Below, piece after piece: positions 4,740 to 11,059 of a stretch of DNA of 11,059 bases. The notes beneath the pieces were generated by a model. It was given only the letters and a program-made list of their open reading frames with translations, had not been told where the DNA came from and made no database searches. This DNA comes from Nanobdellota archaeon (lineage in GTDB: Archaea > Nanobdellota > Nanobdellia > Pacearchaeales > GW2011-AR1): positions 1 through 11,059 of the forward strand of contig JAGVIM010000131.1 of the NCBI GenBank assembly GCA_020056045.1. The letters run 5' to 3'. Numbering within the stretch: the first letter of the stretch is position 1; each line of letters begins with the position of its first letter. The position numbers were made by a program, and so were the translations under genes.

Positions 4740-5587
4740 AACATCACAATCAAAGCACTTTCAATTATTCCAGCAATTACCAAAAGGGGGATTATGACAA
4801 AAATAAAAACTCTAATTGAATTTTTAAGATCAGATATAAAATTCTCTTTTATTTTTTCAGACTCTTTTTTGGAAAAAATAAAAAAACTAACAAAAATACT
4901 CAAAAACCAAAAAATTAACATTAAAAAAATATAAAAAATAATAAAAAAAGTATTTTTCATCAATGAATCAGTATAATTTTGAATAACTACTTTATCAAAA
5001 GATCCGGCAGTTAAAGAAATAACAACTGAAAAGACACTAAGTAGAACTAAAAAACACATAAGAGATAAAATAATTGCAAAAAATCCTCTTGATTTTTTCT
5101 TAGCATGTAGAAAAAATAATCCTAATTTAATTCCAAGACCAACACTAATTAAAACAGCAGGTATTTCAAATATTCCATGGGGAAATAATTTCCATAAAAC
5201 TAATAATCCGCTAGAATTAACTGCATTATAAGAAACAAAACCTAAAAGAAAACCATTAACAACAGCTATTACAATGGGAATAATACTAAAAACTATTCCA
5301 AAAATAAGCCCATAAAGAGAACTTTTTATATTATTACTAGTTATAAAAGAAACAAATCCAAAAAAATCAAGATCTTTTGTTTGATCTAATAATTGTTTAA
5401 TAAGCTTTAATAACTGTTCTTCAAATAAATGAGGAAAAATATATCCCAAAACTCCGCTAAATAAAAATAAAAATACAGCAAACCAAATATAATTTCTAGA
5501 CTCTTTAATATAATTAAGAGAAATTTTAAAATTATTATAAATAAAATTTCCAGATTTTTTTAACTCCTTCTTTTTTGTTTTTTTCAT
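4733..5587 (-). CDS. SpoIIM/DUF95-family integral membrane protein
   Basis: A 284-aa protein with a lysine-rich cytoplasmic N-terminus (residues 1-12) and about six hydrophobic segments at roughly 33-52, 92-118, 127-160, 168-193, 212-239 and 259-282. The signature FPHGIFEIPA (135-144), the preceding NGFLLGFV (111-118) and the terminal PLLVIAGIIESAL block identify the SpoIIM (stage II sporulation protein M, DUF95) family. In Bacillus, SpoIIM belongs to a complex that activates peptidoglycan hydrolases. Archaeal members have no known role and certainly none in sporulation. It starts 6 bases after the rhomboid stop and is followed directly by a 30-aa ORF, so it is in the TFE-rhomboid transcription unit. 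The protein looks complete. Family assignment is strong; function is open. Confidence 0.9.
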   Translation of the reverse strand: MKKTKKKELKKSGNFIYNNFKISLNYIKESRNYIWFAVFLFLFSGVLGYIFPHLFEEQLLKLIKQLLDQTKDLDFFGFVSFITSNNIKSSLYGLIFGIVFSIIPIVIAVVNGFLLGFVSYNAVNSSGLLVLWKLFPHGIFEIPAVLISVGLGIKLGLFFLHAKKKSRGFFAIILSLMCFLVLLSVFSVVISLTAGSFDKVVIQNYTDSLMKNTFFIIFYIFLMLIFWFLSIFVSFFIFSKKESEKIKENFISDLKNSIRVFIFVIIPLLVIAGIIESALIVMLG

Positions 5588-5593
5588 TTTAAA

Positions 5594-6469
5594 TCATCTT
5601 GAAAAATATTTGGAAATTAAAGCTGTCTTCTTTTTATATTTCTTTTTAAGATAAAGAGCAAAAATTAAACCAACAATTAATCCCCCTAAATGCGCACTAT
5701 TACCTATGGGAAGATCAATAAACAAACCAATTAAGATTAAGGGAACAATGGCAATTACAGGTAATATCCAGAATTTCATTTTAACAGGAAATGATAATCT
5801 CCTTATTTTCTCATTAAAAGAAAATACAGAAAATATTGAAATTAAAATATAAAGACTCAAAAATAAATCCAATATTGAAAGAATGCTTTTAGAACTAATA
5901 ACAGAAGAAAGAACAGCCTGTAAAACCAAGGCAACCAAAGGACCAACAATCAAATAAACACTATTTAAAGGAGTCAAAACTGCAAGAAGTCCTAATAAAG
6001 AAAAAATAGCTCCTGAAGCACCGACTGCATAAGTTTCTGGACTTCCAAATAATCTAGCCCCAATAAGACTTATTCCAAAATAATGTGCAAGAAAAACATA
6101 AAATAATCCTGCAAATAATCCTGCAATTATATACAAAGAAAAAAATCTTTTTCTTCCAATTAATCTTTCTACAAAATTGCCAATAAAAAACAATGAAAAC
6201 ATATTAGCCAATAAATGCCATAATTGAAAATGAATAAACATACTAGTAAAAACATTCCAAATTTTTCCTGCAAAAAATTCATTTGCCTGTAAAGCAAATA
6301 AAGATGCAACAGTGTCTTCCCCTAAATACTTAACAAGAAAAAATATAATAAAAAAAACAATAACATTAGCTATTATTATCCAATTTGTAACACTTATAGT
6401 ATTAAAAAAACTTCCAAAAAAAACCTTTTTTAATCTCTTCCGAGTATAATTTCTAAGTCTATTCTCCAT
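5594..6469 (-). CDS. Rhomboid-family intramembrane serine protease
   Basis: A 291-aa protein when started at the ATG at 6469, 7 bases after the TFE stop. It has a basic N-terminus, a first span at about 29-47, the conserved loop/helix LWHLLANMFSLFFIGNFVE (83-101, with H85 and N89), the catalytic serine motif GASGAIFSLLG (S152) and the catalytic histidine in SAHLGGLIVG (H260). Ser-His dyad and scaffold residues are present, so it should be an active protease cleaving membrane substrates. The linker between Ser and His spans (about 160-250) is long and contains extra hydrophobic segments. The open frame continues upstream to a TTG at 6595, but that part only reads the basic TFE tail out of frame and is not included. 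The neighbouring SpoIIM-like membrane protein may be a partner or substrate; this is inference. Confidence 0.92.
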   Translation of the reverse strand: MENRLRNYTRKRLKKVFFGSFFNTISVTNWIIIANVIVFFIIFFLVKYLGEDTVASLFALQANEFFAGKIWNVFTSMFIHFQLWHLLANMFSLFFIGNFVERLIGRKRFFSLYIIAGLFAGLFYVFLAHYFGISLIGARLFGSPETYAVGASGAIFSLLGLLAVLTPLNSVYLIVGPLVALVLQAVLSSVISSKSILSILDLFLSLYILISIFSVFSFNEKIRRLSFPVKMKFWILPVIAIVPLILIGLFIDLPIGNSAHLGGLIVGLIFALYLKKKYKKKTALISKYFSR

Positions 6470-6476
6470 TTTATAA

Positions 6477-7205
6477 TTATTTTTTCTTTTTTTTCTGTTT
6501 ACCTCTAGACTTAACAATATTCTTAGCTTTTTTAATCTTCTGATTTTTCTTATCCCCCGTAGGTTTAGATTTTTTAATCTCTTTCTTAACAGCAACTCTA
6601 ATGTCCCTATTCTTTTTTCTTATTGCCTTTGCTTTTCTTTCAGCATTTTTAATCTTAACAACTTTCTTCTTTTCAAGTTTATTCTCTTCAATCTTTCTTT
6701 CACTTGAAACAAGATCTATTTCTTTTTTTGTTCTAATAATATTTTTTTCAAGTTCATTTATAAAATCCTTATTATTGGACAAATGATAAACTTCTTCACA
6801 TTCTGGGCAAACAAAATCATTGAGTAAAGCAGATTCTTCATTTATTTCTATTGAACAAGTATTGCAAAGATAATATCTTTTTTCATTTCTATTTTTTAGC
6901 TGAGCCTCTAAATTTTCCAACTCTTTTTTTAAATTCTCTTCTAATAATTTAAGAGATTGATAGGTATTTAATGTCCAAAAATAAATATACCATCCTTTTC
7001 TCTTATCTTTCTTTCTAATAAAAGATACTAAACCATAATCAGATAATTTATACAAAATATTTCTAGTCTGATTTATTGTTAATTTCAACTTTTTAGCTAT
7101 TAAAAATTCATTTACATTCTTTTTATCAACCAATAAATCTATAATTGGTACTGCCTGCTTATTTATCAGCGTTTCGACAATGGATTTGAGAAATTTCGTC
7201 TGCAT
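6477..7205 (-). CDS. tfe: Transcription factor E (TFE alpha) with long basic C-terminal extension
   Basis: A 242-aa protein. Residues 1-80 form the winged-helix domain (FLIAKKLKLTINQTRNILYK, then a wing around GWYIYFWTLN). A coiled coil follows at 82-108, then a zinc ribbon with C114-x2-C117 (YLCNTC) and C133-x2-C136 (VCPEC). This is the layout of archaeal TFE/eukaryotic TFIIE-alpha, which helps RNA polymerase open promoters together with TBP and TFB. Most archaeal TFEs end soon after the ribbon, at about 170-180 aa. Here roughly 70 further residues are dominated by lysine and arginine, ending GKQKKKKK, and could bind nucleic acid. It is the first gene of an operon with rhomboid and SpoIIM-like genes. 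The start is ATG at 7205 without a visible ribosome binding site; the TATA region is at 7282-7269. Confidence 0.93.
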   Translation of the reverse strand: MQTKFLKSIVETLINKQAVPIIDLLVDKKNVNEFLIAKKLKLTINQTRNILYKLSDYGLVSFIRKKDKRKGWYIYFWTLNTYQSLKLLEENLKKELENLEAQLKNRNEKRYYLCNTCSIEINEESALLNDFVCPECEEVYHLSNNKDFINELEKNIIRTKKEIDLVSSERKIEENKLEKKKVVKIKNAERKAKAIRKKNRDIRVAVKKEIKKSKPTGDKKNQKIKKAKNIVKSRGKQKKKKK

Positions 7206-7216
7206 TTTTTTAAGTA

Positions 7217-7234
7217 GAGATTAATCGAAATCTC
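7217..7234. repeat. Inverted repeat in the tfe leader
   Basis: GAGATT (7217-7222) and AATCTC (7229-7234) flank a 6-base centre, 12 bases before the tfe ATG. In the mRNA it would make a short stem next to the start codon, or it may be a protein site downstream of the promoter. The stem is short and the effect unproven. Confidence 0.35.
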
Positions 7235-7268
7235 CATTTTAATATCTTTCTATAGGTATGTAACTACT

Positions 7269-7282
7269 TTTAAATTTATAAA
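7269..7282 (-). promoter_or_regulatory. TATA region of the tfe operon
   Basis: On the minus strand TTTATAAA (7282-7275) and TTTAAA (7274-7269) lie 64-77 bases before the tfe ATG. Transcription would begin near 7245-7255 with a leader of about 40-50 bases, unlike the leaderless genes in the left part of the window. Confidence 0.5.
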
Positions 7283-7326
7283 GCTATTGATTATTATTTA
7301 GGAAATAAAACCTAAAACCTAAAAAA

Positions 7327-7371
7327 TAATTAAATATTTAAAAAACAAAAGTTTTTAAGTAATTAAATATT
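7327..7371. repeat. Direct repeat of TAATTAAATATT in the tfe/LPDLPE divergent region
   Basis: TAATTAAATATT occurs at 7327-7338 and 7360-7371, three helical turns apart (33 bp). An AAAAAC-AAAA-GTTTTT inverted repeat (7341-7356) lies between them. The layout could mark paired binding sites, but low complexity makes chance likely. The rest of 7206-7408 holds only promoter-like AT tracts. Confidence 0.3.
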
Positions 7372-7374
7372 CAT

Positions 7375-7404
7375 TATATACATTAAAGGATATAAATAAA
7401 GAGG
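7375..7404 (+). promoter_or_regulatory. Promoter and ribosome binding site of the LPDLPE-repeat protein gene
   Basis: TATATA at 7375-7380 is followed by GAGG at 7401-7404, 4 bases before the ATG at 7409. A second TATA-like TTAAATAT lies a few bases further upstream. The leader would be short. Confidence 0.4.
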
Positions 7405-7408
7405 CAAT

Positions 7409-8050
7409 ATGGGTTTATTTAACAAAAAAAAGAGTACTGAAATAAAAAAACTTCCAGATTTACCGGAATTACCTAGGGAAAATAAAATTCTTTTAGAAAA
7501 CAATGGTTATCTTGATGAAGAAAATTCTCTTCCAGATTTAGAAATAAAAGAACTTCCAGATTTACCAGAATACCCTATTACAGAAAAAGGAAAAGAAAGA
7601 GGATTAACAAAGGCAGATATTCCTGAACCTGGAATGGAAAAATCACAATTTGAACCTATTTCAAGCCCTTTTGAAGAAAAACCAGAAAGATCTCAACTTA
7701 CTCCGATGATGAAAAAGATAATGGAACCAAAACAAATTATTCAAAAACATATTAATAATACTAGATTTGTTGAATCTAAAGTCATGACTCAAAAACCAAT
7801 TTTTAAGAGGGAAGAACCCAATTATAAAAAAGATGAACCAATTTATATTAGATTAGATAAATTTCAAAATGCAGTTAGTCTTTTTGAAGAAATAAAATCA
7901 AAAATACAAGAAATAGAAAGAAATTTAGAAAAAACAAAACAAGTTAAAAAACAAGAAGAAGTGGAATTAGAAGAATGGGAAAAAGAAATACAGGTAATAA
8001 AATCAAAACTAGATTCTATAGATAAAACAATATTTAATGAAATTGAATAA
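7409..8050 (+). CDS. LPDLPE-repeat and coiled-coil protein, unknown function
   Basis: A 213-aa soluble protein without membrane spans or cysteines. The N-terminal half is acidic, proline-rich and probably disordered. It has repeated short motifs: LPDLPELP (15-22), LPDL (41-44) and LPDLPEYP (49-56). A middle segment (about 95-145) leads to IYIRLDKFQNAVSLFEEIKS (145-164), and a charged coiled coil runs to about 206. I do not recognise a named family. The combination of motif-bearing tail and coiled coil suggests a scaffold or adaptor, possibly recruited to another protein through the LPDLP motifs; this is inference. The next gene starts 7 bases after its stop and also encodes a helical protein, so the two probably act together. 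It is divergent from the tfe operon across a 203-bp region. Confidence 0.8.
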   Translation: MGLFNKKKSTEIKKLPDLPELPRENKILLENNGYLDEENSLPDLEIKELPDLPEYPITEKGKERGLTKADIPEPGMEKSQFEPISSPFEEKPERSQLTPMMKKIMEPKQIIQKHINNTRFVESKVMTQKPIFKREEPNYKKDEPIYIRLDKFQNAVSLFEEIKSKIQEIERNLEKTKQVKKQEEVELEEWEKEIQVIKSKLDSIDKTIFNEIE

Positions 8051-8057
8051 TTTTAAA

Positions 8058-8396
8058 ATGGAAACAAGACATATAAAAATGGAACATAACAAAGTTCTAT
8101 TAGGAAAAAAACAAGTATTAACAACAGAATTAGAATTATTAAGAGTATTAAGAAAGATAAGAAATTGTAAGCTTCTAAGAAAAAAAGAAAATACATTAAG
8201 AAACAAAATAGATGTTGATCTAGCATCAGCAAGGACAAAATTAAATCTTCTTTTTTCAACTCTTCCAGAAGATCAAATTAAAAAAGTTCCAAAAGAAAAA
8301 ATAATAGACAAAAGAAAGTCAAAAGAAAAAAGAAAATTTGATAGCATTGAACAAGAACTTGAAGAAATAAAGAAAAAACTTGGAAATCTTAGATAA
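8058..8396 (+). CDS. Basic helical/coiled-coil protein, partner of the LPDLPE-repeat protein
   Basis: A 112-aa protein from the ATG at 8058. An ATG at 8037 would add 7 residues and overlap the previous gene, but the 7-base gap after its stop is like other junctions in this window. The sequence is rich in Lys, Glu, Leu and Arg. A long helix covers about residues 10-65 (TELELLRVLRKIRNCKLLRK), then comes a break at LFSTLPEDQIKKVPKE (65-80), and a terminal helix EQELEEIKKKLGNL. There are no membrane spans, no enzyme motifs and a single cysteine (C38). Family unknown. Adjacency and shared coiled-coil character suggest it forms a complex with the upstream protein. A T5 run follows 3 bases after the stop. 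Confidence 0.75.
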   Translation: METRHIKMEHNKVLLGKKQVLTTELELLRVLRKIRNCKLLRKKENTLRNKIDVDLASARTKLNLLFSTLPEDQIKKVPKEKIIDKRKSKEKRKFDSIEQELEEIKKKLGNLR

Positions 8397-8399
8397 TCC

Positions 8400-8404
8400 T
8401 TTTT
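8400..8404 (+). terminator. Possible T-run terminator between convergent genes
   Basis: TTTTT immediately follows the plus-strand stop (8394-8396) and precedes the stop of the convergent pyrDK gene at 8407-8405. Only 8 bases separate the two genes, so transcripts probably overlap. Confidence 0.3.
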
Positions 8405-10024
8405 CTATTCAGCACTCATAAAAGGTCCTTCAACACAAGTTCTTAATCCTTTTTCATTTGCACAACTTCCACATATACCCACTCCACATCTTGTCATATA
8501 ATCAACAGAAGAATATATTTTTTCTCCACCAGAAACCTGCATTTCCAAAGGCAAAACAGCTTCAACCATTGCCCTAGGCCCACAATTAAAAAAATAACTT
8601 CCCGTAGGTATTTTTGCTACCCTTAATAAATCAGCAATCGTTCCTTTTCTTCCTAGACTTCCATCTTCAGTTACGATTTTAACATCTCCAAATCTAGAAA
8701 ATCTTTCTACATAAAGCAAATGCTCCCTATCTTTAGCACCAAGCAAACTAACAACATAGGTTTTTTCAGATAATCTTTTAGCCAACAAATATAATCCAGC
8801 GATTCCGCAACCACCTCCAACTAAAACAACATTTGAACCATTAGGAACTTCAACGCTTCGTCCATGAGGACCTCTAACATAAAATTCATCTCCAACTTTT
8901 AATGAATTAAAATGCCTTGTGAAATACCCCCTTTCTAAGACACCAAGAGTTAAAGGTGAATCATCCATTATTGAAAAAGGCTTTTCACCTACTCCTGGAA
9001 TCCAAGCAAAAACAAACTGACCTGGTTTTGATTCAAGTCTTTCATTAGTCTTAACAACTTTAAAATTACAATCAGGATTTACAATTTCTTCAACTTTAAC
9101 TTTTCTATAATTCATATCAACTTTTTTTAATCTTTCTTCTGCAAGATTTGTTCCTTGCCGTATATCATAAACTAAAGCAACAAAATAATCTTTTATATCC
9201 CTATCATCCATTCCAGCGAGTGCACTACCAATTCCAAATACATTTGCACCAGCTTTTGCATAAGCCCTTACATCATTAAAATTAAAAATCCCACCCATAC
9301 CAATTATAGGAATATTTTCTCCAACAGCCTGTCTAATATCTCTAACACATTTAACTCCAATGGGAGTAATTCCTTTTCCACTAAGTCCTCCTACCTTATT
9401 TGTTAATACTTCATAACCATCAATCATATGACAGCCAGGACCAACAGTATTTATTGCAACAATACCATAAGCACCTGCATTAACAGCAGCTTTTGCAATC
9501 TCTCCAATATTTGATGCATTAGGAGTTAATTTTGCAAAAACAGGTATTTTTACATTTCTAACAACAGCATGTGTAATCTCATAAACTAAATTAGGATCTT
9601 GACCTAATTGCATTCCATAACCTTTTGCATGTGGACAAGATAAATTTAATTCAAAACCATCAACATGTTCTTCTAAAGTTCTAGCAACATATACAAATTC
9701 ATCTGCATTACCTCCAAAAATACTAGCTAATAAAAATTTATCACTAGGAAAATTAATATGAGAAAGCTCTCTTGCAAATTTCTCACAACCAGGATTTGTT
9801 AGTCCAACAGCATTTACAAAACTTCCAGGTGCATATTGAGAAAAAATAGGTTCTCTATTTCCAACCCTAGGTTCAGGTCCAATGCTCTTTGTAGTAATAA
9901 TTCCAAGTTCAGGAATCTCTCTTGCAAGTTTTTCTAAGCTTTGTGCAGAAGTTGTTACAATTCCAGAAGGAATTGTAAATGGCATTACTTCTTTTCCAGC
10001 AATTTGAATTTTTTCTACTTTCAT
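8405..10024 (-). CDS. pyrD: Fused dihydroorotate dehydrogenase PyrD-PyrK (class 1B, NAD-type)
   Basis: A 539-aa protein from the ATG at 10024; the frame extends to a TTG at 10063 inside a hairpin, which I reject. Residues 1-300 are a class 1 DHOD barrel: ITTKSIGPEPR (43-53), FELNLSCPHAKG with catalytic Cys130, VFAKLTPNAS (162-171), INTVGPG (191-197), GGLSGKGI (212-219) and the FMN-phosphate region IIGMGGIFNFND and GIGSAL. Residues about 305-539 are a PyrK domain: a flavin site at WIPGVGEKPFSI (341-352), a nucleotide-binding loop VLVGGGCGIAGL (400-411) and a [2Fe-2S] site C513-x4-C518-x2-C521-x8-C530. PyrD oxidises dihydroorotate to orotate; PyrK passes the electrons to NAD+. Usually these are two genes; here they are one chain with no frameshift needed. 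It lies behind dihydroorotase, the preceding pathway step. Confidence 0.93.
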   Translation of the reverse strand: MKVEKIQIAGKEVMPFTIPSGIVTTSAQSLEKLAREIPELGIITTKSIGPEPRVGNREPIFSQYAPGSFVNAVGLTNPGCEKFARELSHINFPSDKFLLASIFGGNADEFVYVARTLEEHVDGFELNLSCPHAKGYGMQLGQDPNLVYEITHAVVRNVKIPVFAKLTPNASNIGEIAKAAVNAGAYGIVAINTVGPGCHMIDGYEVLTNKVGGLSGKGITPIGVKCVRDIRQAVGENIPIIGMGGIFNFNDVRAYAKAGANVFGIGSALAGMDDRDIKDYFVALVYDIRQGTNLAEERLKKVDMNYRKVKVEEIVNPDCNFKVVKTNERLESKPGQFVFAWIPGVGEKPFSIMDDSPLTLGVLERGYFTRHFNSLKVGDEFYVRGPHGRSVEVPNGSNVVLVGGGCGIAGLYLLAKRLSEKTYVVSLLGAKDREHLLYVERFSRFGDVKIVTEDGSLGRKGTIADLLRVAKIPTGSYFFNCGPRAMVEAVLPLEMQVSGGEKIYSSVDYMTRCGVGICGSCANEKGLRTCVEGPFMSAE

Positions 10025-10051
10025 TTTGAATTTATGAAAAATGAAAAGACT

Positions 10052-10071
10052 AAAATTGTGCAAACAATTTT
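10052..10071. repeat. Perfect 8-bp stem-loop between pyrC and pyrDK
   Basis: AAAATTGT (10052-10059), GCAA, ACAATTTT (10064-10071) form a perfect hairpin in the 67-base gap between the two pyrimidine genes. In the minus-strand mRNA the loop is UUGC and U-rich sequence follows. It could be an intercistronic attenuator, processing or stability element, or a bound operator. Confidence 0.45.
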
Positions 10072-10091
10072 TTTATTTTCATTTTAAATAT

Positions 10092-11059
10092 TTAAGATTT
10101 TAATGTAACAAAAGGATCAATAACATATTCATCTAAATGAATTCCTCTTTTTACAGGCAAATTTAATCTAGGAATATTTAATCTATATATTTTATTAATT
10201 TTATTAAATGCCATATCATCAATTAATTCTTGTTCAGCTCCTCTTTCTACTAACATCTGAGTAAAATCAGGCCATGATGCTAACCCAGGTATTCCAGATA
10301 AATGTCTTATAGTTTTATCTTTATAAGTATGAGGCGAATGATCTGTTGCAAGTGTATCAATTTCTCCTCTTAAAAAACATCCAAATAATTCTTCTCTTTC
10401 TTCAGGACTTCTTAAAGGAGGATTAACCTTATATTGTATTCCGTTAACTCCTAACATAACTCTATTGTCCAAAAGAAGATTTCTTGCACAAACTTCAGAA
10501 CTTATCTTCATTTTAGATTTTTCACTATTTACTAAATCAACAGCCTGTTTAGTTGTAACATGTTTAACTTCTAAATGATATCTAGCTTTAACTTTTTTAT
10601 AATTTTGAATCTGCTGTAATAAAGAATATATCTCACTTTCAACAGGTCTTGCATTACAATGACTAATAGGATTTCTAGAATCCCATAGTTCTTTAAAAAT
10701 AAGACTTTCATCTTCACAATGGACAGCCTTAACACCATCAAATCCTTCTTTTACCAAACATTCATCAACTTCCAATTGATCTTCAAGTGTAACAATTCCA
10801 CAATCACCAGTTGATTGTCCAGCAAACATCTTTACTCCAATAACCCCAACCTTATGATTGGAAGTAGCTGGGAAAAATTCTCTCCATGTTTCAACAGCCT
10901 CTTTAATTTGATCTTTAGCTTTTGTTAAAATTATATAAACATAATATTTTACAGGAGAATTAGCAACATAAGCAAGTTCAAATCTATCTAAAACTCTTTG
11001 TCTTGTTGTAACAGGTTTATTTTTTAAATTACCTATATCAAATATAGCATCAACTCCAG
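10092..11059 (-). CDS. pyrC: Dihydroorotase (PyrC), C-terminal 321 residues; N-terminus outside the window
   Basis: The frame is open to the right edge (first full codon at 11057), well beyond the internal ATG at 10829. Visible motifs, numbered from the edge, are GVDAIFDIGN (1-10), GVKMFAGQSTGD with K76 (the usual carboxylated or substrate-side lysine region), VHCED with H113, HVTTK with H166, KVNPPLRSPEER (210-221) and the metal-binding LATDHSPHT (D239, H240). These place it in the dihydroorotase/allantoinase amidohydrolase family. The pyrDK gene directly downstream favours dihydroorotase, closing carbamoyl-aspartate to dihydroorotate. The HxH metal site at the N-terminus is off-window. It is diverged: the family's EVTPHHL block reads EVCARNL here (188-194), and the HICH-like strand reads HLEVKH. 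The window edge therefore cuts the gene; nothing shows it is broken. Confidence 0.85.
   Translation of the reverse strand, partial: GVDAIFDIGNLKNKPVTTRQRVLDRFELAYVANSPVKYYVYIILTKAKDQIKEAVETWREFFPATSNHKVGVIGVKMFAGQSTGDCGIVTLEDQLEVDECLVKEGFDGVKAVHCEDESLIFKELWDSRNPISHCNARPVESEIYSLLQQIQNYKKVKARYHLEVKHVTTKQAVDLVNSEKSKMKISSEVCARNLLLDNRVMLGVNGIQYKVNPPLRSPEEREELFGCFLRGEIDTLATDHSPHTYKDKTIRHLSGIPGLASWPDFTQMLVERGAEQELIDDMAFNKINKIYRLNIPRLNLPVKRGIHLDEYVIDPFVTLKS

Noticed and set aside
4094..4934. Plus-strand open frames at 4094-4345 and 4632-4934
   Set aside because: Antisense shadows of the PIN toxin and the SpoIIM-like gene, with no recognisable domain and no ribosome binding site.
6470..6595. N-terminal extension of the rhomboid to a TTG at 6595
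   Set aside because: The added 42 residues only read the lysine-rich TFE tail in another frame. The ATG at 6469, 7 bases after the TFE stop, gives a normal rhomboid N-terminus.
6601..8259. Open frames at 6601-6786 (+), 8009-8206 (-) and 8053-8259 (-)
   Set aside because: Antisense to Lys/Glu-rich coding sequence, which always yields Phe/Leu/Ser-rich hydrophobic shadows; no supporting signals.
10025..10063. TTG start at 10063 for the PyrD-PyrK fusion
   Set aside because: The extra 13 residues are encoded partly by the hairpin and do not belong to the DHOD fold; the ATG at 10024 fits family N-termini.
10050..10082. Ten-codon frame (MKIKKLFAQF) between pyrC and pyrDK as a leader peptide
   Set aside because: Very short, no ribosome binding site and no codon pattern related to pyrimidine control. 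The hairpin it overlaps is reported instead.
10092..10829. Dihydroorotase starting at the ATG at 10829
   Set aside because: The upstream frame is open to the window edge and encodes family sequence just before it (VGVIGVK preceding MFAG), so this methionine is internal.

Overview
The window looks like a piece of a small, strongly AT-rich archaeal genome. The evidence is a TFE-type general transcription factor, an archaeal Nre-family DNA-repair protein with a C-terminal PCNA-binding motif, TATA boxes 22-31 bases upstream of many start codons (leaderless transcripts), and GGTGA/GGAGG ribosome binding sites on internal operon genes. Compact operons, lysine-rich coiled-coil proteins and many small membrane proteins suggest a DPANN lineage (Woesearchaeota/Pacearchaeota-like). 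That lineage call is inference from gene style, not from a marker gene.

Left part (1-2430): a minus-strand membrane/surface locus. A 40-aa single-span membrane peptide (missed by usual length cut-offs) is followed by a DUF2330-like secreted/anchored protein, which overlaps a 120-aa membrane protein by ATGA. The most striking structure in the window is here. The same promoter module occurs three times: a 26-bp block with a TTCAA-N4/6-TTGAA palindrome, then 7 bp, then a TATA box. It stands in front of the 40-aa gene, in front of the DUF2330 gene, and at the left edge, pointing at a gene just outside the window. A divergent 61-aa two-span membrane protein sits on the other side of the third copy. 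This looks like a local regulon of envelope proteins.

Middle (2431-4600): nreA (+) converges, with no base between stop codons, on a type II toxin-antitoxin pair (RHH antitoxin then PIN-domain toxin, minus strand). The pair has a perfect 7-bp inverted repeat between its TATA box and its start.

4600-7400: a minus-strand operon runs TFE (with an unusual 70-residue basic tail), rhomboid serine protease, SpoIIM/DUF95 membrane protein, and a 30-aa smORF with a strong ribosome binding site. It couples a basal transcription factor to membrane proteins. Divergent from it (7409-8396, +) are two tightly spaced unknown genes: a protein with LPDLPE-type repeats plus a coiled coil, and a basic helical protein.

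Right part (8405-11059): de novo pyrimidine synthesis on the minus strand. A divergent dihydroorotase (its N-terminus is outside the window) is followed by a single-polypeptide fusion of dihydroorotate dehydrogenase (PyrD) and its FAD/[2Fe-2S] electron-transfer subunit (PyrK). Together they would convert carbamoyl-aspartate to orotate. No rRNA, tRNA, CRISPR array or insertion sequence was found.
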